From the NCBI GenBank assembly GCA_003993805.1, contig RSEF01000026.1:5860953-5924952 (forward strand): a stretch of DNA of 64,000 nt, read 5' to 3'. Each line of letters starts with the position of its first letter. The first letter of the stretch is position 1. A program made the position numbers and the translations under genes. This stretch comes from Himantopus leucocephalus. Lineage: Eukaryota; Chordata; Aves; Charadriiformes; Recurvirostridae. Below the pieces are notes generated by a model. The model ran no database searches. It saw only the letters and a program-made list of their open reading frames with translations, and was not told where the DNA came from. This document shows positions 11,201 through 24,540 of the stretch, one piece after another.

Positions 11201-14200
11201 CGGCGCAGGCAGCAGCTGCGGCAGGCAGCAGTGTAACACGGCAAGGAACAATGTCCCCGAGCACGTCCATGTGCCCAACGACTCTGCTAACCGTGTCCAG
11301 GACAAGAGCTCTCCCATCAGCCAGCGTGGACGGCCACAGCAGCCGTGAAAAGTGTCCTGGGGACCTGCGGGACCTGGTCTCTCCCTCACCCCCGCGAGGG
11401 CAAAAGGAGCAGCTCATGTCCTGGGAACCACCGCTGCCAACATCCTTACAGCGCCCAGCGCGTTCCCGTCCCTGGGGCCATCATCACGTCACCCTGCACG
11501 GCTCCCACGGTGCTGCTTGTGTTCCGTCCCCTTCTGGGGTCACTCGGCTGCAGCTCTCCTGAGCGACCCGCTCAGACTTTCCCCCTCCTCATCTCTTCAT
11601 TCTGTTCCAGACCAATTACCGCAAGTTTGCACCCAAAGGCCGCCAGCCAGGCATTTATGCGTGCAGCTGCCTGATCTGCATGCGCTCATGCTAATTGTGT
11701 GGAAAGGAGTCGTGGTGGGTTTTGTACTGAGTTTGCCGTACCCTGAATTGAGCTCTGCTTGTGAAAAGGAGAGATCAGGTCCTCTGGATTCAAAACAATT
11801 CAAGAGGGGATCTTTCTAGTTACTGCTCACCTGGTTTTCAAATTGATGTTATCAAAGCCGTTAGCAAGAGCAGCTGAGCTTTTCACCGAATATAGATGTT
11901 ATTTGCATTTTAAGGTCTCTCCTAACATGAATGGGAACAAACACTCTACAAAGAGAGTCTTGGGAAATTCACAGGAGATAAGATGTGTTGTTAGGAAAAG
12001 TCGAGCAAAAGTCCTCCTTCTGCAGAGGTTTTACGGGACCTCTAAATCACTCTGAGACGGGCAGGACAAGACACTCTTACCCTGTCTGTAAAACAGCCAA
12101 ACCTGGGGGTTTTTTGCAAACCACCAGCAGGTGATTCCTCCTGCCTCCCTCTCCCCTGCGAGGCGTTGTGCCAGCCCGGGCGCACAGCGCTCGGCGCGGG
12201 AGCAGCACGGCAGGTGACGGGGATGGCGCGGGTGTCCTCCCGCGGCCCGAGGGACGTCTGCCGCCGCGTGGGGAGGGCTCGGTGAGGATGTGCTCGTGCC
12301 CTTTGTGTGCGCGTTTAAATCTCTTCTAGAACAACCTGTCACTCCTGCCACATGTCAAAGGTAAATTTCCTCGTACCCCCACCGGAGGGGATTATGTTCC
12401 CGGCAGGGGTTCAGGTTTTTTGCCATAATATGATTTAATGTGACAAGTGTAATTAGATGTGACACATCTTTGCAACAATTCACTACCTTGGAAAATCACA
12501 AACAAGCTTAAAATAAAACAGAATGCATAGACTCACATCTCCCTACATTGCAGCTGGAAAAAATAAGCACCAAGTTAAGGACTTTCAGCGCTTCCTTTGG
12601 GAGACAGCAAAGTCATGAACACGATACTATAAATTAATTATTTAGATCCCAACCCTGCAACGAGAGCCATCTGGCCAGATGCCTTTACCCTTACCAGAGC
12701 CCCCTTGGAGTTAACAGCACTCCATGCAGAAAGAGCGAGCTATCCACGTGTATCTTTTCATGGACCGAGGCTTCAGTCCCTGCCCTGAAACAAGCAGAAA
12801 TAGAACAAAAATGACTCCTAGCACTTGGCTTCCTGAGCTGCTTAGTCTCTTCTGGAATTAAGACAACACAATAAACCTACAGTGCCTTTGGAAACGTACA
12901 CGTTTGTATACTGAGACCTTCGGTCCGGGCCGCTGACCCAGCCACAGCTCGCGCTGCCCCTCGTCCTCCCCGGCCCCACATCTTGGTTTCCGCGGTGGGA
13001 AGCCCCAGAGTGAGAGATCGCCTCCACGCCGCGTACCTGCACCTGCACCTCGTCCGCAGGGCGGAGGGCGAAAGGCTCAGACAGTTCATTATGCACACAA
13101 GATTAATTCTCATTTCCACCCCGTGGGGCCCTCCGTTTATAATTCAGTTGCCGGAGCGCAGCACTGCGTGAGACAGATTTTCATTTGCCTTGGTCTTAAA
13201 TTAAAGTGGATAGTCAATCCCACTGCCTCTGAGTTTCAGATGTTCACGGGCTTCAAGTTGCAGCACTGCCAGAGCGTCCTCCCATGACAGAGAGATGGAG
13301 ACTGAGGGGAAAGAAAATCCTGTGTCTGGAAGAAGCCCTGAAGGCAACAGACGGAGGCTTTGGAGATCCTGGAAAATCTCCGCGTTAGCAAGAGCGGAGC
13401 GTGCGGAGCAGCGCGGCCGTCGGCACGCCGAGGAGCCCTGCCTGCCTTTCCCGGGGAAGAGACAAGAGGGAAAGAGTTAAAAGCTGTCTCCAGGCAGGAG
13501 AACAAAAACGCTATTGCACTCATCTTGCTCGCTACGCTCATCTAATTATGTTATTTAACAGGATACCCTCTCATTGATTTTAATTACTCACATAATTTGG
13601 GAAGTAATTCACAGTACATCCCTGCAGGGTGCATGAGTCTGAGTTGGGAACAATGTGCTCAAGTCTTCCTCGCTACATGAAAGGCGAAGATGGGGAGGAC
13701 GAGCGCCAGCCCAGCGGGCAGCTGAGGGGAATGTGACCGTGGTGGCTCTTTCCCCTGGGGAAGGTCTCCCCGGCAGCGCAGAGGCTGCGGACGGTTTCTC
13801 CACCAGCACTGGAGAGGTCAGCGAGGCCGGGATCGCACTGCAATAGAACATTATCCCACACGGGTGTTGATGCAGATCCGCTCCTGGGCGGCCGTCCCCA
13901 CTCCCACCTGCGCAGCCCCCCTGCCCCGCTGGGATTTTCAGGATTCCTCTTCCAGCGGGAGGCGGCGATGCCGCAGCCCCGGCCCCCAGCTGCCGCCCGT
14001 GTGGGGCGGCTGAATGCGATTCAAGAAGCTCCTTGTCTCCCGCCGTCCCCGTCCCCCCTTGCGGAGCAGCTGCGGATTAATTGGCCCTTTGATATCGGTG
14101 GGTTTCTGCCAGCGACGATCCGCTCGTGTCTCGCTGACGGGGGGAGATGCTCGGCCCTTCCAGCGCGCCCAGACAGCCGCGCGCTGCCTACGGCTCTCCC

Positions 14201-14946
14201 TCCAAACAGCCCTGGAGCAAAGAGCCGCTCTCCACCCCCAAGGACAGTTAATCAAACAGTCCCCATCGTCGCTGACTATTAAAAATGCTCTTAACCACAG
14301 TCCTCCTGCAATTTTAGTATTTTTTTTTAAACACGGTTGCACACAGTTTAGCAAAATTGGGTTGTGCATCCCTCAGCACACGCTTGTTTGGTTTCTTCAC
14401 CATCTTTTGTAAGTGCCCGACATAATTAGTATGCGAACAATCCCAGAGGAATGTTTAATTAATATTATAAAGCAACAATGGGATGATTAAGCAAGTCTGG
14501 GCAGCTGCTATTTATACACAGGGCATGTGGCACTTGTTGGGGGCGAGCGTGTCAAGGAAAAATCATTCCACGGTCCTCTCTGTGCAATTCTATTGCTTGT
14601 TTTAATTGTCTGGTTCAGTCCTTTTCTCCTCTTTGTGTTCGCTCAGGCAGAGCGAGAGAAACAGAGATTTAGCTCTGAGTCTCTTGTTCAGCTTAATTAC
14701 AGAGTGAAAGCTTTCAACCGAGGAGGCTCTCTCCCACCCCTTCTCCTCTTCCCCAGCCACGAGGTCTCCAGAAACAACCCAGCAGAAGCTTCGGGCAACG
14801 AACGCCCTAGAACTGGTCCAGGAATAGCATCGGGGAGGCCCCTTCAAGCAGAAAAATACCCCAGAGGAGAGAGGCAGGCTTTCAGGCTGAAAGTGGTGGA
14901 GGGACTTTGCCGGGAGCAGCAGCGACCGTGCGGCTCCCCCGTGCCA

Positions 14947-15006
14947 GGGGACGGGGTGGGACATGGTGGGATGGGGTGGGATGGGGTGGGACGCAGTGGG
15001 ACCGGG
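14947..15006. repeat. G-rich minisatellite with G-quadruplex pattern
   Basis: Repeats of roughly ten bases (gtgggatggg-like). The first part satisfies four G-tracts of at least three with loops of seven or fewer (ggggacggggtgggacatgg then tggg). Confidence 0.75.
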
Positions 15007-18000
15007 CACGTCCTGGGCTGCAGCGTCGGGGTGTCCGGAGCCAGCAGCCAGCACCACCTCCCACCCCCTGGAATTAAATCCACTCCTCAAATGGTTCAGG
15101 GATGCTTCTCATTGCACGGCGGCTTCATGGCATTGGTTTTTAGGGCATCTGCTATTAAGAAAATATTTCTTCTTTGCTTCTCAGAAGCCTGCGTGCAACC
15201 TGAAGTAATTGCATTTGCCTTGGGTTGAACTCTTTTTGCAGTGTCTAAAAATAAACACTTGATTTCTTCTACTTCCCATAGAGCCATCTCTACTGAGAGC
15301 AGCAACCAGACAAATTGATAAAAAATTAAAGGAAGTGGGAAATCCAACAGAAGCGAAGTGAGACGGGAGCAGCACTGCCCCACTCCTGTTGGGAATGTAC
15401 AATTCCCATAATACAGCAGCAAATAAAGTCACATTTTCCAGGGGAAGAGACCCGACCTCCAGAGGTGGGGAACCCCGCTGGTCCTGGGCCCCAGCTCCGG
15501 GGGGTGTCCGGGCACCCTTGCTGAAGCCTCCATCCCGGGAGCCCCGTGAGAGCGGTGGGTCCCAGCCCTGCAGCCAGCACCCAGCGCAGGGGGGCTTGGG
15601 GCCGTACACCCCAGCACAGCCCCCAGGGAAGTCCCTCCTCAGCCTTTCCCCCGGGAAAATCTACTTCTGGCAGCTCGGGAGCTCGGTCCCACCACTGGCA
15701 GGCAGCGGAGGAGACACCGAGGAGCCTTTTCCCTCCTTCCCAAGGGCAGCAGCTTTGCCTCCAGCTGCTCTGACTCATCCTTATTCACCACCTCACACTT
15801 ATTCAATTATTACGTCAGTGCTGGCCCCGCTCTGGGAAGCTTATCTCACACCGAATCCTTCTCGGTCAAGCCCTAAACATGGATTGTTTCAGAGGGAGAG
15901 GGCCAAAAGCTGCCTGTCAGCTGCTAATCAGACTCTGCATCATGTATTGAATAAAGGGGAAGACGCCGAGCTCAGGCGTGCAGCAAACCCAGGTCCTGCT
16001 CCCGCAAAGCCTGGTGTGAAACGTGCCGCGGGACAACCCAGCCGTGCCACAGTCGCACAGAGGTTTTTAACGCACCAACTTTGCAGCCTGGCTGAGGTGC
16101 ACAGAGCCCGAGCAGCAGCGAACAGCGACCCCGAGAGCGGCGTCCTGGCGTTCTGCTCCGCTCTCGCCCCAACACCTAAACACGGCTCGGGCCGGGGCTG
16201 AAGCCAGCACCTCCCGGCGAGGCTCCCCGGCGTCTCCCCTCCCTCGGCGGCTGTGGCAGCGACCTGCTAAGGCGGGAGCAGAGGCTGTAGGGGGAGAGGA
16301 GCCACAACTCTGCTCTTGGGGTTTCACGAGAGCTGAGGCCATTGTTGGAGGACTCCTTTAGCTCGACTCCATCTCCTGAGGACGCTCCGTTCTTCTAATA
16401 TCTTGGAAGAGCTCTGAAAGTTTACTGGTAATGGGGAAACCCTTAAACAACTGCTAACGAACAGGACATCGAGAGTTTCTTGGAGAAGAGCTGAGAGAGG
16501 GCACTGAAAGAGTTAACCACGTAAGTCCCAACCGATGACAAGACCATACACTGAACATTTCAAACCCCAGGTGCCTGTTTCTGCCCTCCCCGGCTCAGTC
16601 CGGCACTCCCTCCCAGCCCTGGAGCAACCTGCGGGCCAGCGGCTGCGGCCGATGGGCGCCTTTATCCTCCCCATGCATCAGGGGCCTTAATGGATTTTCA
16701 CGTCAGAACCAAATCGATACCTTTAGGTCAGGAAACTTCACTCCAAGGCCAGTAAAACGTGTGTTATCGTTTGCTGAGTCACAGCCTGTGATACACTGAC
16801 AGGACAAGTAAGTATCTCCCTGTGCTGCAGTCCTGCAGAAAATGGACACTTTCTCTTGTTTCCGTTGAAAGTCATGTATGTTTCTAACGGGGTTTCAGAA
16901 AACAAGAGGCTTCTGTTTGCCATTTAGGTTTCTTGCCAGAATTCTGTAGTTCTGCGCTAGGCAGTATCGAGTCAGTCGACCAAGGTGCGCGTTACAGGAG
17001 AGAAACCCGTGGGTAATACGCTGCGCTACAGAAAGGTGCTGCAGTGGGTCTGTCTTTGCTGGACCGCTCCGGGCCGATCACATCACAGGTTTAGCTGCTG
17101 GTTTGTCCAAGTCCAGCCTCTGCCCTCTGCTCCACGATGGCGCTGCGCCTTTCCCTGTTCCTGCAGATTAACTGTGACCGGAGTGTGAGACAGCCAGCAT
17201 CGGGTCTCCCTCATTTCAAACATCATTTATCATAAAGGATTATCCCGCAGGGGCGCCTGTGCAGTCATATTTAATAACATAAACTGCTTCAAATCAAATG
17301 GGTTCTCCTGTGAATTTAAGCCACACCGACGCAGCAGCTTGACACTGCTTATTTCCAAAGCTAAATGGAGAACGGTCGTAGGACGCTGCGTGTCTGCAGC
17401 CCTCAAACGTTATATCCACACACCAACCACGGGGAAGGCTGAGTAAAGGTATTACACATCTGAAGTCAGTTTGTCTGATGGTTTGTAACAATTTGGGGAG
17501 GAAAGGGCAGCAGAGCTGCAACGCCGCTTGCTTTCACTCAGCTCCACCACAATTCACTCAAAATGGGTTGCAAGAAACTGGATTTATATGTAAAACACTT
17601 GCGGGGAAAAAAAAAGGCAAAATTATTGTTAACTTTCATTTTGCTGAGGAAGCTCAGCTCGCAGTGGCTGTTGCTCTCCGTGGGGCCGTTCTGAAGGACA
17701 CCCAGAGGTTTCTCAGGTTTTCTTGGCTGCAAAACAGTGCTTCATGGCAATGAATCCCGGGAGCCTCCGGCAGCATCCCGTGAGCAAAGGTGGTCCCTCA
17801 GTACAGCACGAGGTGGTCGTTGCCCACTGCCGGAGGCGAGAGGCTGCCCGGCGCTGCCTCGCTCAGCTCCATAATGCCCCACTGTGCTCAGCCCACAGAG
17901 CCGCTCTCGGCCCCATGAATTTGTCCTTTGTTGCTTGATCTCGGGCCGCAGCAGCGGCGAGCAGCTGCCGGCCGTGCAGGTCCTGCTGCCGCCCAGCCCG

Positions 18001-20000
18001 CGGGCACGCAGCACGGGAGCGCTGCCAGCGCCCGGAGCATTCTCCCCTCGGCAGCACAACGGGCTCCTTATTCCCCCCCGAGCCCCCGTGACGTGCCAGC
18101 GAGGGGGGTGGCTTTGGCCTTAACATTGGTACCACCCAAAGAAAATGCCATGGATGGTTGAACTCTGTCTTCTGCCCGGGACTGCGGGAGCGGCCGTGCC
18201 GGGCCAGCACTGCAGAGGAGACGCGCTCGTCTGAGTGACTCCTCTGTCCCAAAAGCGCTGGTGCGACCGGGAGTTAGCCAGGAGCCGGCACGGCCAAGCC
18301 GGCAGGACGGGCACCTCGGACTGCAGCGTGGGGCTGCACTTCCAGCTCTGCCACTGACTTGTCCAAAATCTCTGACAAATAATTTAATCTTCCTCTGCTG
18401 CTGCTCCCTCGGAAGCGCATCCCGTTGGAGAGAAGGTAGATAAGGGGGCGTCACTCACCGCTCCGGCCTCGACCTGCTGCTGACAGACACAAGGAATGAG
18501 CCGAGTTTACTTGTGTGCGGGTTCTCTGCAAAGTGAGGGAGAAAAGGCTTGTTTCAGTCCCTGGATAATACAAACGCTGTTTCCCAACACTGGGATTAGC
18601 AAGTGACTGAGCTAAAGAGAGGAGCCCGGCCTCAGCCAGGAGCAGCCGCATTAGCACAGCCCTGTGCCACTGTGCTAGGGCTACTGTGAGCTTGCAGCAC
18701 GGCTAATTAGCCCTGGCATAGCCTCTAATTAGGCTGTTTCTAGAGCTGGCTTGGGGCTGTGCACTGAGCTGCCCCAGGCCGGGAACGCAGAGCCCTCAGC
18801 ACCATGGGCACACGATGGCCAAACCTGCCCGTCCCCGGCTCCGGCACAGCAACCCCTGAGGGAGCAGCTCCTGTCCCTGCTCGCAGCAGCCACCCTCAGG
18901 GAGGGGGAACTGGTTTTCCAGGTGAGTGGTGGGTGAAACCATCACAAAACACTGCACGGTACCCTGGCTGCTGAATGCCTTCACCGGTAACAAATCCAAG
19001 TGAAAAGTCCGGGAAGCCCCACAGGCACCGGGCTCAGCCGAGCACTGGTTTTACTGCCGCCCATCTTTTTTGTGCCGCAGCTTCGTGATGCTGCTGGGGA
19101 CCTTCCAGAGCGTCTCCTCTCCCTCCTCCCGCACAGGGCGCGTCTCCCAGTTTGGGAAGAGCAGAGCAGGCTCTGCACCCACCAGCAGCTGCCGCAGTCG
19201 GGAACTGAACGGGCGCAGCAGAGGAACCGGCGGCAGGACGGCCGGCACCCGCCTGGCCATTCACCGAACGGCGCTGGGGCCGCTGTAAAGTTCAATGTCA
19301 CTTCTTCAGTGCCCAGCCCTGGCAAAAATAAATAAAACATTCATTAGTTTTGGTGACTTTGCAAAGGCTGACTCTGAACTTAACATTAATTAAGTTTCTT
19401 GTGTTGCTGCTGGATGTGAGACCTCGCACATCAGCACTCGGTGAGAGTGTCGGGGCAGTGCCGAGGCAGTGGAGCAGATCTCGCGTGCGTCGGCATCGCT
19501 GCGCTCTCTGACGACGACGTGATGTTTCCTTCCACAGCTCCTGCTTCGCTCCCATGTTTGGATCAAAATCTAAACTTGCAATTCCAACTCTGCAGCGAGG
19601 CAGTGCGTTACGAGGCAGTTACTGCCTCATCCAACCCACGTTAGATGGGAAAACACGATTTAAAATAACTTGTAGGTAACACAGAAAATAGATAAATACA
19701 GACTGAGAAGTTTCAGAGCAGCGGATCTGTGGCGGCAGTGAATCACTTTGGCTGAATTTGTGTGTGGCTCAGATCGGCCCAAACAGGAGCCGGACGGCTT
19801 CGGGGACCTTCACTGAAGGTTTCAATGTGCTCCTTTCCTTGGAGAAACGTTGCTTTGCTCGGTTGGATGCTGGTCCAAAGCAGAAGCATGGGACTGCTTC
19901 CGGAAGGTTTTTATTTCACCTTTTCTTTAGGAAACTCATTTTTAGCCCAATGAAACATTAAACGCTGAGCGCTTCGGGACACGTTCTGTTTGGACATACA

Positions 20001-20095
20001 CCTCGTAGCAGCCGCTGCGGCGCCTCCCCGGGCGGGGTTCGGGCTACNCTTCGTAGCAGCCGCTGCGGCGTCTCCCCGGGCGGGGTTCGGGCTGT
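20001..20095. repeat. 47-bp direct repeat flanking a single N (likely assembly overlap)
   Basis: Copy 1 is 20001-20047 and copy 2 is 20049-20095, separated by one N at 20048. The copies differ at only a few positions, for example c/t inside gcggcgcctcc versus gcggcgtctcc. The single N at the junction suggests two contig ends that were not merged. Confidence 0.8.
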
Positions 20096-20756
20096 CGCGC
20101 TAAAATCCACCGGAGACAGACCCCCCGGACCCCGCGCAGGGCCCCCCGAGGTCGGACCGGACCGGACCGTCCCCCCCCGCGGCGCCCCTCGGCCCTCCCC
20201 TTCTCCCACACCACCATCTAGCGGCAGAGCCCGGCGGCTCGGGAGGCGCTTCCACCTCCTCTTGCTCCAGCTCTTCCACCAAATTCCCTGCCCCTTGGCA
20301 GGCCAGAGCCCCCCCGGCTCAGCCCCCCGTTCTGCCTCCCCCGGGGGGGCCGCGGGCGGAGGGGGCAGAAGCCCCTCCGTGGGGAGCCCCCGGGCCCCCC
20401 CGCAGCTCAGCGCCGGGGGGTGCTCCAGGCAGGTCCCGCTGCAGACAAAAACCACCACCGGAGAAGCTGGAATTGCCTTCACCAGTGCAACCAGTTACGT
20501 GGCGGGAAGAGCTGGACTGGGAGACGCCACAGAGGTGCAAAGTTCAGAGGGGACGTGGAAGAGCACCCCCCGTCACCGCGCACCCCGGCTGTGCCGGCAG
20601 GAGATAACGGCACCAGCTCTTCCGGATAAAACACACTTTGCGTTTATGAAATGAGGTTTGATGAACTCACGTGCCGCACTGCAGCTAGAGAATTAAGGTT
20701 GGGTTTCTGTTCTTATAGAAGAGACGTCGAGCAATCAGCAGGTACATTAAAATTAC

Positions 20757-20762
20757 TTTATT
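20757..20762 (-). terminator. Candidate distal RAP1A polyadenylation signal
   Basis: AATAAA on the minus strand, at the left edge of the AT-rich block and followed by T/G-containing sequence. Confidence 0.4.
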
Positions 20763-22735
20763 ACTAAAATATTTTTACATTTAGTAAAGATAACCAACCT
20801 GCAAACACCATGCTTCTGCTCCTCCTGAAAAAGGAAGCGCATAGGTAGGTTGAAGACAACCAGCTAAGTAACTACGTTTGTCTTAGTAGCTTGTAAGTAG
20901 GCAGATGTGTTCACATTATCCGCATCCAAATATTGTCATCCAGTCTTGTTTGGGCTGCATTTAGAAACTGGGACCCCTGTATAATTCAACAGCTGCATCA
21001 GTAACACAGTTTTAGAAAAACCTATTTATAGAAATTTCTCCCCCCTGGTTTCCAATAAAACTGTACAACAGGTCCAGGAACAACTGTTCACCAGCTATTA
21101 CGGTTAGATTTCCCATTAAACAACCAGGACAAAGCCCGTCCTGAGTTTTCTCCACTGTGAAGATACATTTCTCTTCTCACTTACGCAGAAGCGAAGCGGG
21201 GGCGACTCCTCCGGCACTGCAGGAATTCCAGCAGCATCACACCTGGGACGGGACTCGGGCCCCACAGGTCCCAGTGCGGTTCTTGTACTTGCGTATACAC
21301 AGGAGGATGGAGGCGGAGCACCCGTGGGTCTCTTCATATCCCACTCTTTTAAACTCTATGAAAGCAACAGGTATTTAAAATAAAAAAAAACACCACAAAA
21401 ACAAACCCAAATGCAAAACGAAAGAGAAACCCCTTCAGCTGACTGTGCAGATGGGGTAAGGTCAGCCAGATTTTGCCTGGAAATGTAAAGCAACTGTTTG
21501 CTTTGTTGAAATTGTATTTAGACAGAGCCAACTTTCAACTCCACAGCTTTGTGCGGCGATGCTGAGCGTGACAGACCATCACGGGCTCCTGCCCGGCGGG
21601 GGGCACTCTCAAAACAGGGACTCTGCCCCCAAAGTACACGATCGTGCGACACCCAGGGTCACAGTAAAAGTCACACCTCGATACAGTATTAAACCAAATT
21701 TGTACATATAAAAATAATTGTACAGAGGAAGTATTTTCAGCAGAATACAATCTTTAAACATTCAAAAGAATATACAAAACTAATTAAAAGTAGCCTTCTG
21801 TACTTCAGTGTGTGGTATGATTAAATACATCCAACACGGAGGGTGCGCGAAGACATCGCATCAGCGTTAACGACATACTGGTGGTATTTGTTACAACAAA
21901 ATACTTCATCTACCAGAATGGAAGAGGAATGCACAAAAAAAAAAAAAGGGATAAAACCCAAAGTCTGGAAACCGTAACAAAAACACAGAAACAAAATGAA
22001 AATGTACTAAAATTTAATCATTCATAAAAGCTGTAATTTAATCTGTGACAGTAAAACACAAGAAGCAATATTAGAGTTGGTTTAGTATATTATATATTTT
22101 TGCTTTTAAAGCCATAGAAATCAGTTATCCCAGTTTTTTCCTATAAAAGACCCATTTTTCCAAAGCATTATGCACAAATATTTTTAATTAGAATATAATG
22201 GCAGAATGAAAATAATGATATTCCGTAACTTTTAAATATAAAATGAAGTCAATGACTCAAAAAAGTTATTTGTTGCAGTGAGTTCAAAGGGAAATTTCAG
22301 GTAATATATATCTATAGTTATAGATATAAAATATAATGGTGGAATATTTTTAGTGCTTGATGGGGAGAAGTTATGATAAAAGGGTCAATATGAAATTTTA
22401 ATTGTAGTAGCAATATCTAACATTTGAAATGCATCCATGCTCCTTTGTATAATCATACACTAGAGTCAATTATATTCATTTTCACATCTGTTAACTGCTA
22501 TTGCAAAGGAGGGGTATTATTGTCTTAAATTTCCAAGAGATATACACAGAGCAATTTCTTTTTCCAGGGACTGTGTGCAAACCATTTTAAGATCTAAATT
22601 CTTCTCAAGAGTATATAAAAACAGGAGAAGCTTCTTCAGATATGTTATTAATTTCCATAAGGTTTTGAAGTCGGGAACGCTGGCACTTTCCATTTAGGCA
22701 ACAGTTCTTCATTCCTGCAATCTAGAAAAAGTAAN

Positions 22736-22778
<43 letters not shown>
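22736..22778. repeat. Poly(A) tract of 43 after a single N
   Basis: An unbroken A-run immediately follows the N at 22735. The preceding bases gtaa and the lone N suggest a join made in a homopolymer. Real length is unreliable. Confidence 0.85.
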
Positions 22779-22780
<2 letters not shown>

Positions 22781-23507
22781 TGACGGAGGGATGCTTCTCA
22801 TCCTACCCATGAGACGAATGGTCTCCAAAGGCCCGAGAGCTTCCCCAGACAACGGCCCGCACCCAGCCTTGTGGAAACGGGCAGCCCTTCAGCTTATCTC
22901 CCACCAGCACTGGGGTTTGTTCCTACCGTTCTCGAGTTTGGAGGTACAGAAAGAAAAGAGACTCTGGAAACCGTAACTCTAAGAAACAAGTTCTCGGTTT
23001 ATCCTGACTGCAGCAGGGCAGGGACAGCGGCCACCACCCTGTCGCTCCGCGGTGATAACGCCAGTGCCTGTCCAACTCCTCTGCTTCACGAGACAGGCAG
23101 CCTTCAAGTGGATTTTGAATTCGGCAATGGATGAACAATTTATGGGAGAGGGATTTCATCTTTTGTATCTCTGAGACGCTCTTAAAGTCTAATGAGCTGG
23201 AGACCTCCCCGAGCCCTATTCCAGCTGTAACAACAGGCAAGGAACTGGGAAGAGATTTACGAAGAATGGGGGAGACACTGTGAAATATTTTGACCATCTA
23301 GAGCAGACTGGGGGCATGGGTAGAAGTCAACATTATGAGAAGTCTCATCAGTAATTGACTGAATGCAGGAGCTCCTTCAGCAGCTGCTGCTGTCTCAGTG
23401 CTATGCTGCCGCTGACGCCGGGCTCTGTGGTGCGGGACCCCAGGCAGGAGGGCGAGGGCAGAGCCACACCGTCCCAGCAGGGAGCACGTCCTCCGTGAAG
23501 TCACCCT

Positions 23508-23718
23508 GGCTGACACACTACCTAAATTCAGATATATCACCTGAGGAACAGGAAAAGCTACTTGAGATGTACTCTTCAATTTCTTTTCCTAAAGCCACTG
23601 TTTCCCACAACCNGGCTGACACACTACCTAAATTCAGATATATCACCTGAGGAACAGTAAAAGCTACTTGAGATGTACTCTTCAATATCTTTTCCTAAAG
23701 CCACTGTTTCCCACAACT
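23508..23718. repeat. 105-bp direct repeat flanking a single N (likely assembly overlap)
   Basis: Copy 1 (23508-23612) and copy 2 (23614-23718) both begin ggctgacacactacctaaat and are nearly identical, with about three differences. They are separated by one N at 23613. Confidence 0.85.
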
Positions 23719-24534
23719 CTAAGATATCATTTTCTGGCACTCAAAGCTCAGGGTAAGAGACTCATCACTCAGTAAAGGACAAGTCATTAGAAGCCAGGTT
23801 AACTGCGTAGCTCCACTTACCCTACTCGGTCACACCTAGGCTACATACGTGGCCATCTACAGCATGAATGTCAGACCCAGCAGAAGGCAGAGAGCCACCT
23901 ATCTTCAGGAATTCACCCCTGAAATCCTGCTGCAACCAGGAGTTTGTTTCAAACTGTGTAGGACAAGGGCACCTGAGTTGCTTTGCCCGCTCCAGCGTGC
24001 CTATCTATGAAGCTAAAGAACAGAACACAGAGCTTCTGATGGGTCACAGAAATGATCAGAAGTTGTCAGCCCGTGCAGCCGCAAACCACGCAGGCAGCTG
24101 GCACAGCCCGAGCGCTGCAGTGAGTTCATTCCTCCCCATCTTGGCCAGGCTGCCACTGCCCTGCTGCGCTCGCAGGGTGACCGTGCTGTGTGCTACAACC
24201 ACCACGCGGGACGACCTGCTTGCTTTCTGACCATTTCTTACTTCCTAGGGCCGAGGGGGGCCATTGACGCCGCAGCCTCCCTGTCTCTGCAGAGTGCCAC
24301 ACAGCACGCTCGCGTGTAACACGCTAACCACTCACGGGGCAGCCCAGGTGCTATTTCTGTCCAAAACCTGAAGCTACAGAAAAGCTGTTTTCTTTCAGGA
24401 GTGCGATAGAACAGCTGTAAGCACACGGAGTACCCTGCCAAGATACACAGGAAGATTATTTATAGCTATGTCCAACCTTGGAGTGGTTTTTTGTTTTCAT
24501 TTTTGTTTTGGGTTTTTTTTCTGGTGGGCAGCTT

Positions 24535-24540
24535 TTTATT
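24535..24540 (-). terminator. Candidate proximal RAP1A polyadenylation signal
   Basis: AATAAA on the minus strand, about 475 bases past the RAP1A stop codon. Confidence 0.4.

Larger units (their letters stand above)
5871..20640. other. GC-rich intergenic region without a supported gene
   Basis: No open frame here shows domain content, plausible exon structure or a recognisable family; the many frames are what GC-rich sequence yields by chance. CpG-dense patches occur near 7550-8140, 8640-8950, 9850-10600 and 19980-20430. AT-rich islands with TAATTA cores sit at 8404-8409, 10749-10754, 12630-12640, 13542-13600, 14420-14470, 18704-18731 and 19386-19392. It contains one 100-N gap and one single-N join. 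A lncRNA or enhancers are possible but not shown. Confidence 0.6.

Noticed and set aside
19958..20482. 174-residue minus-strand frame with repeated TPPGE.PQRLLR motifs
   Set aside because: The repeat arises from the duplicated segment around the single N at 20048; Gly/Pro/Arg-rich frames are expected in this GC-rich sequence.
23363..23650. 95-residue frame across the N at 23613
   Set aside because: It spans an assembly join with duplicated sequence and lies in a probable UTR; no domain.
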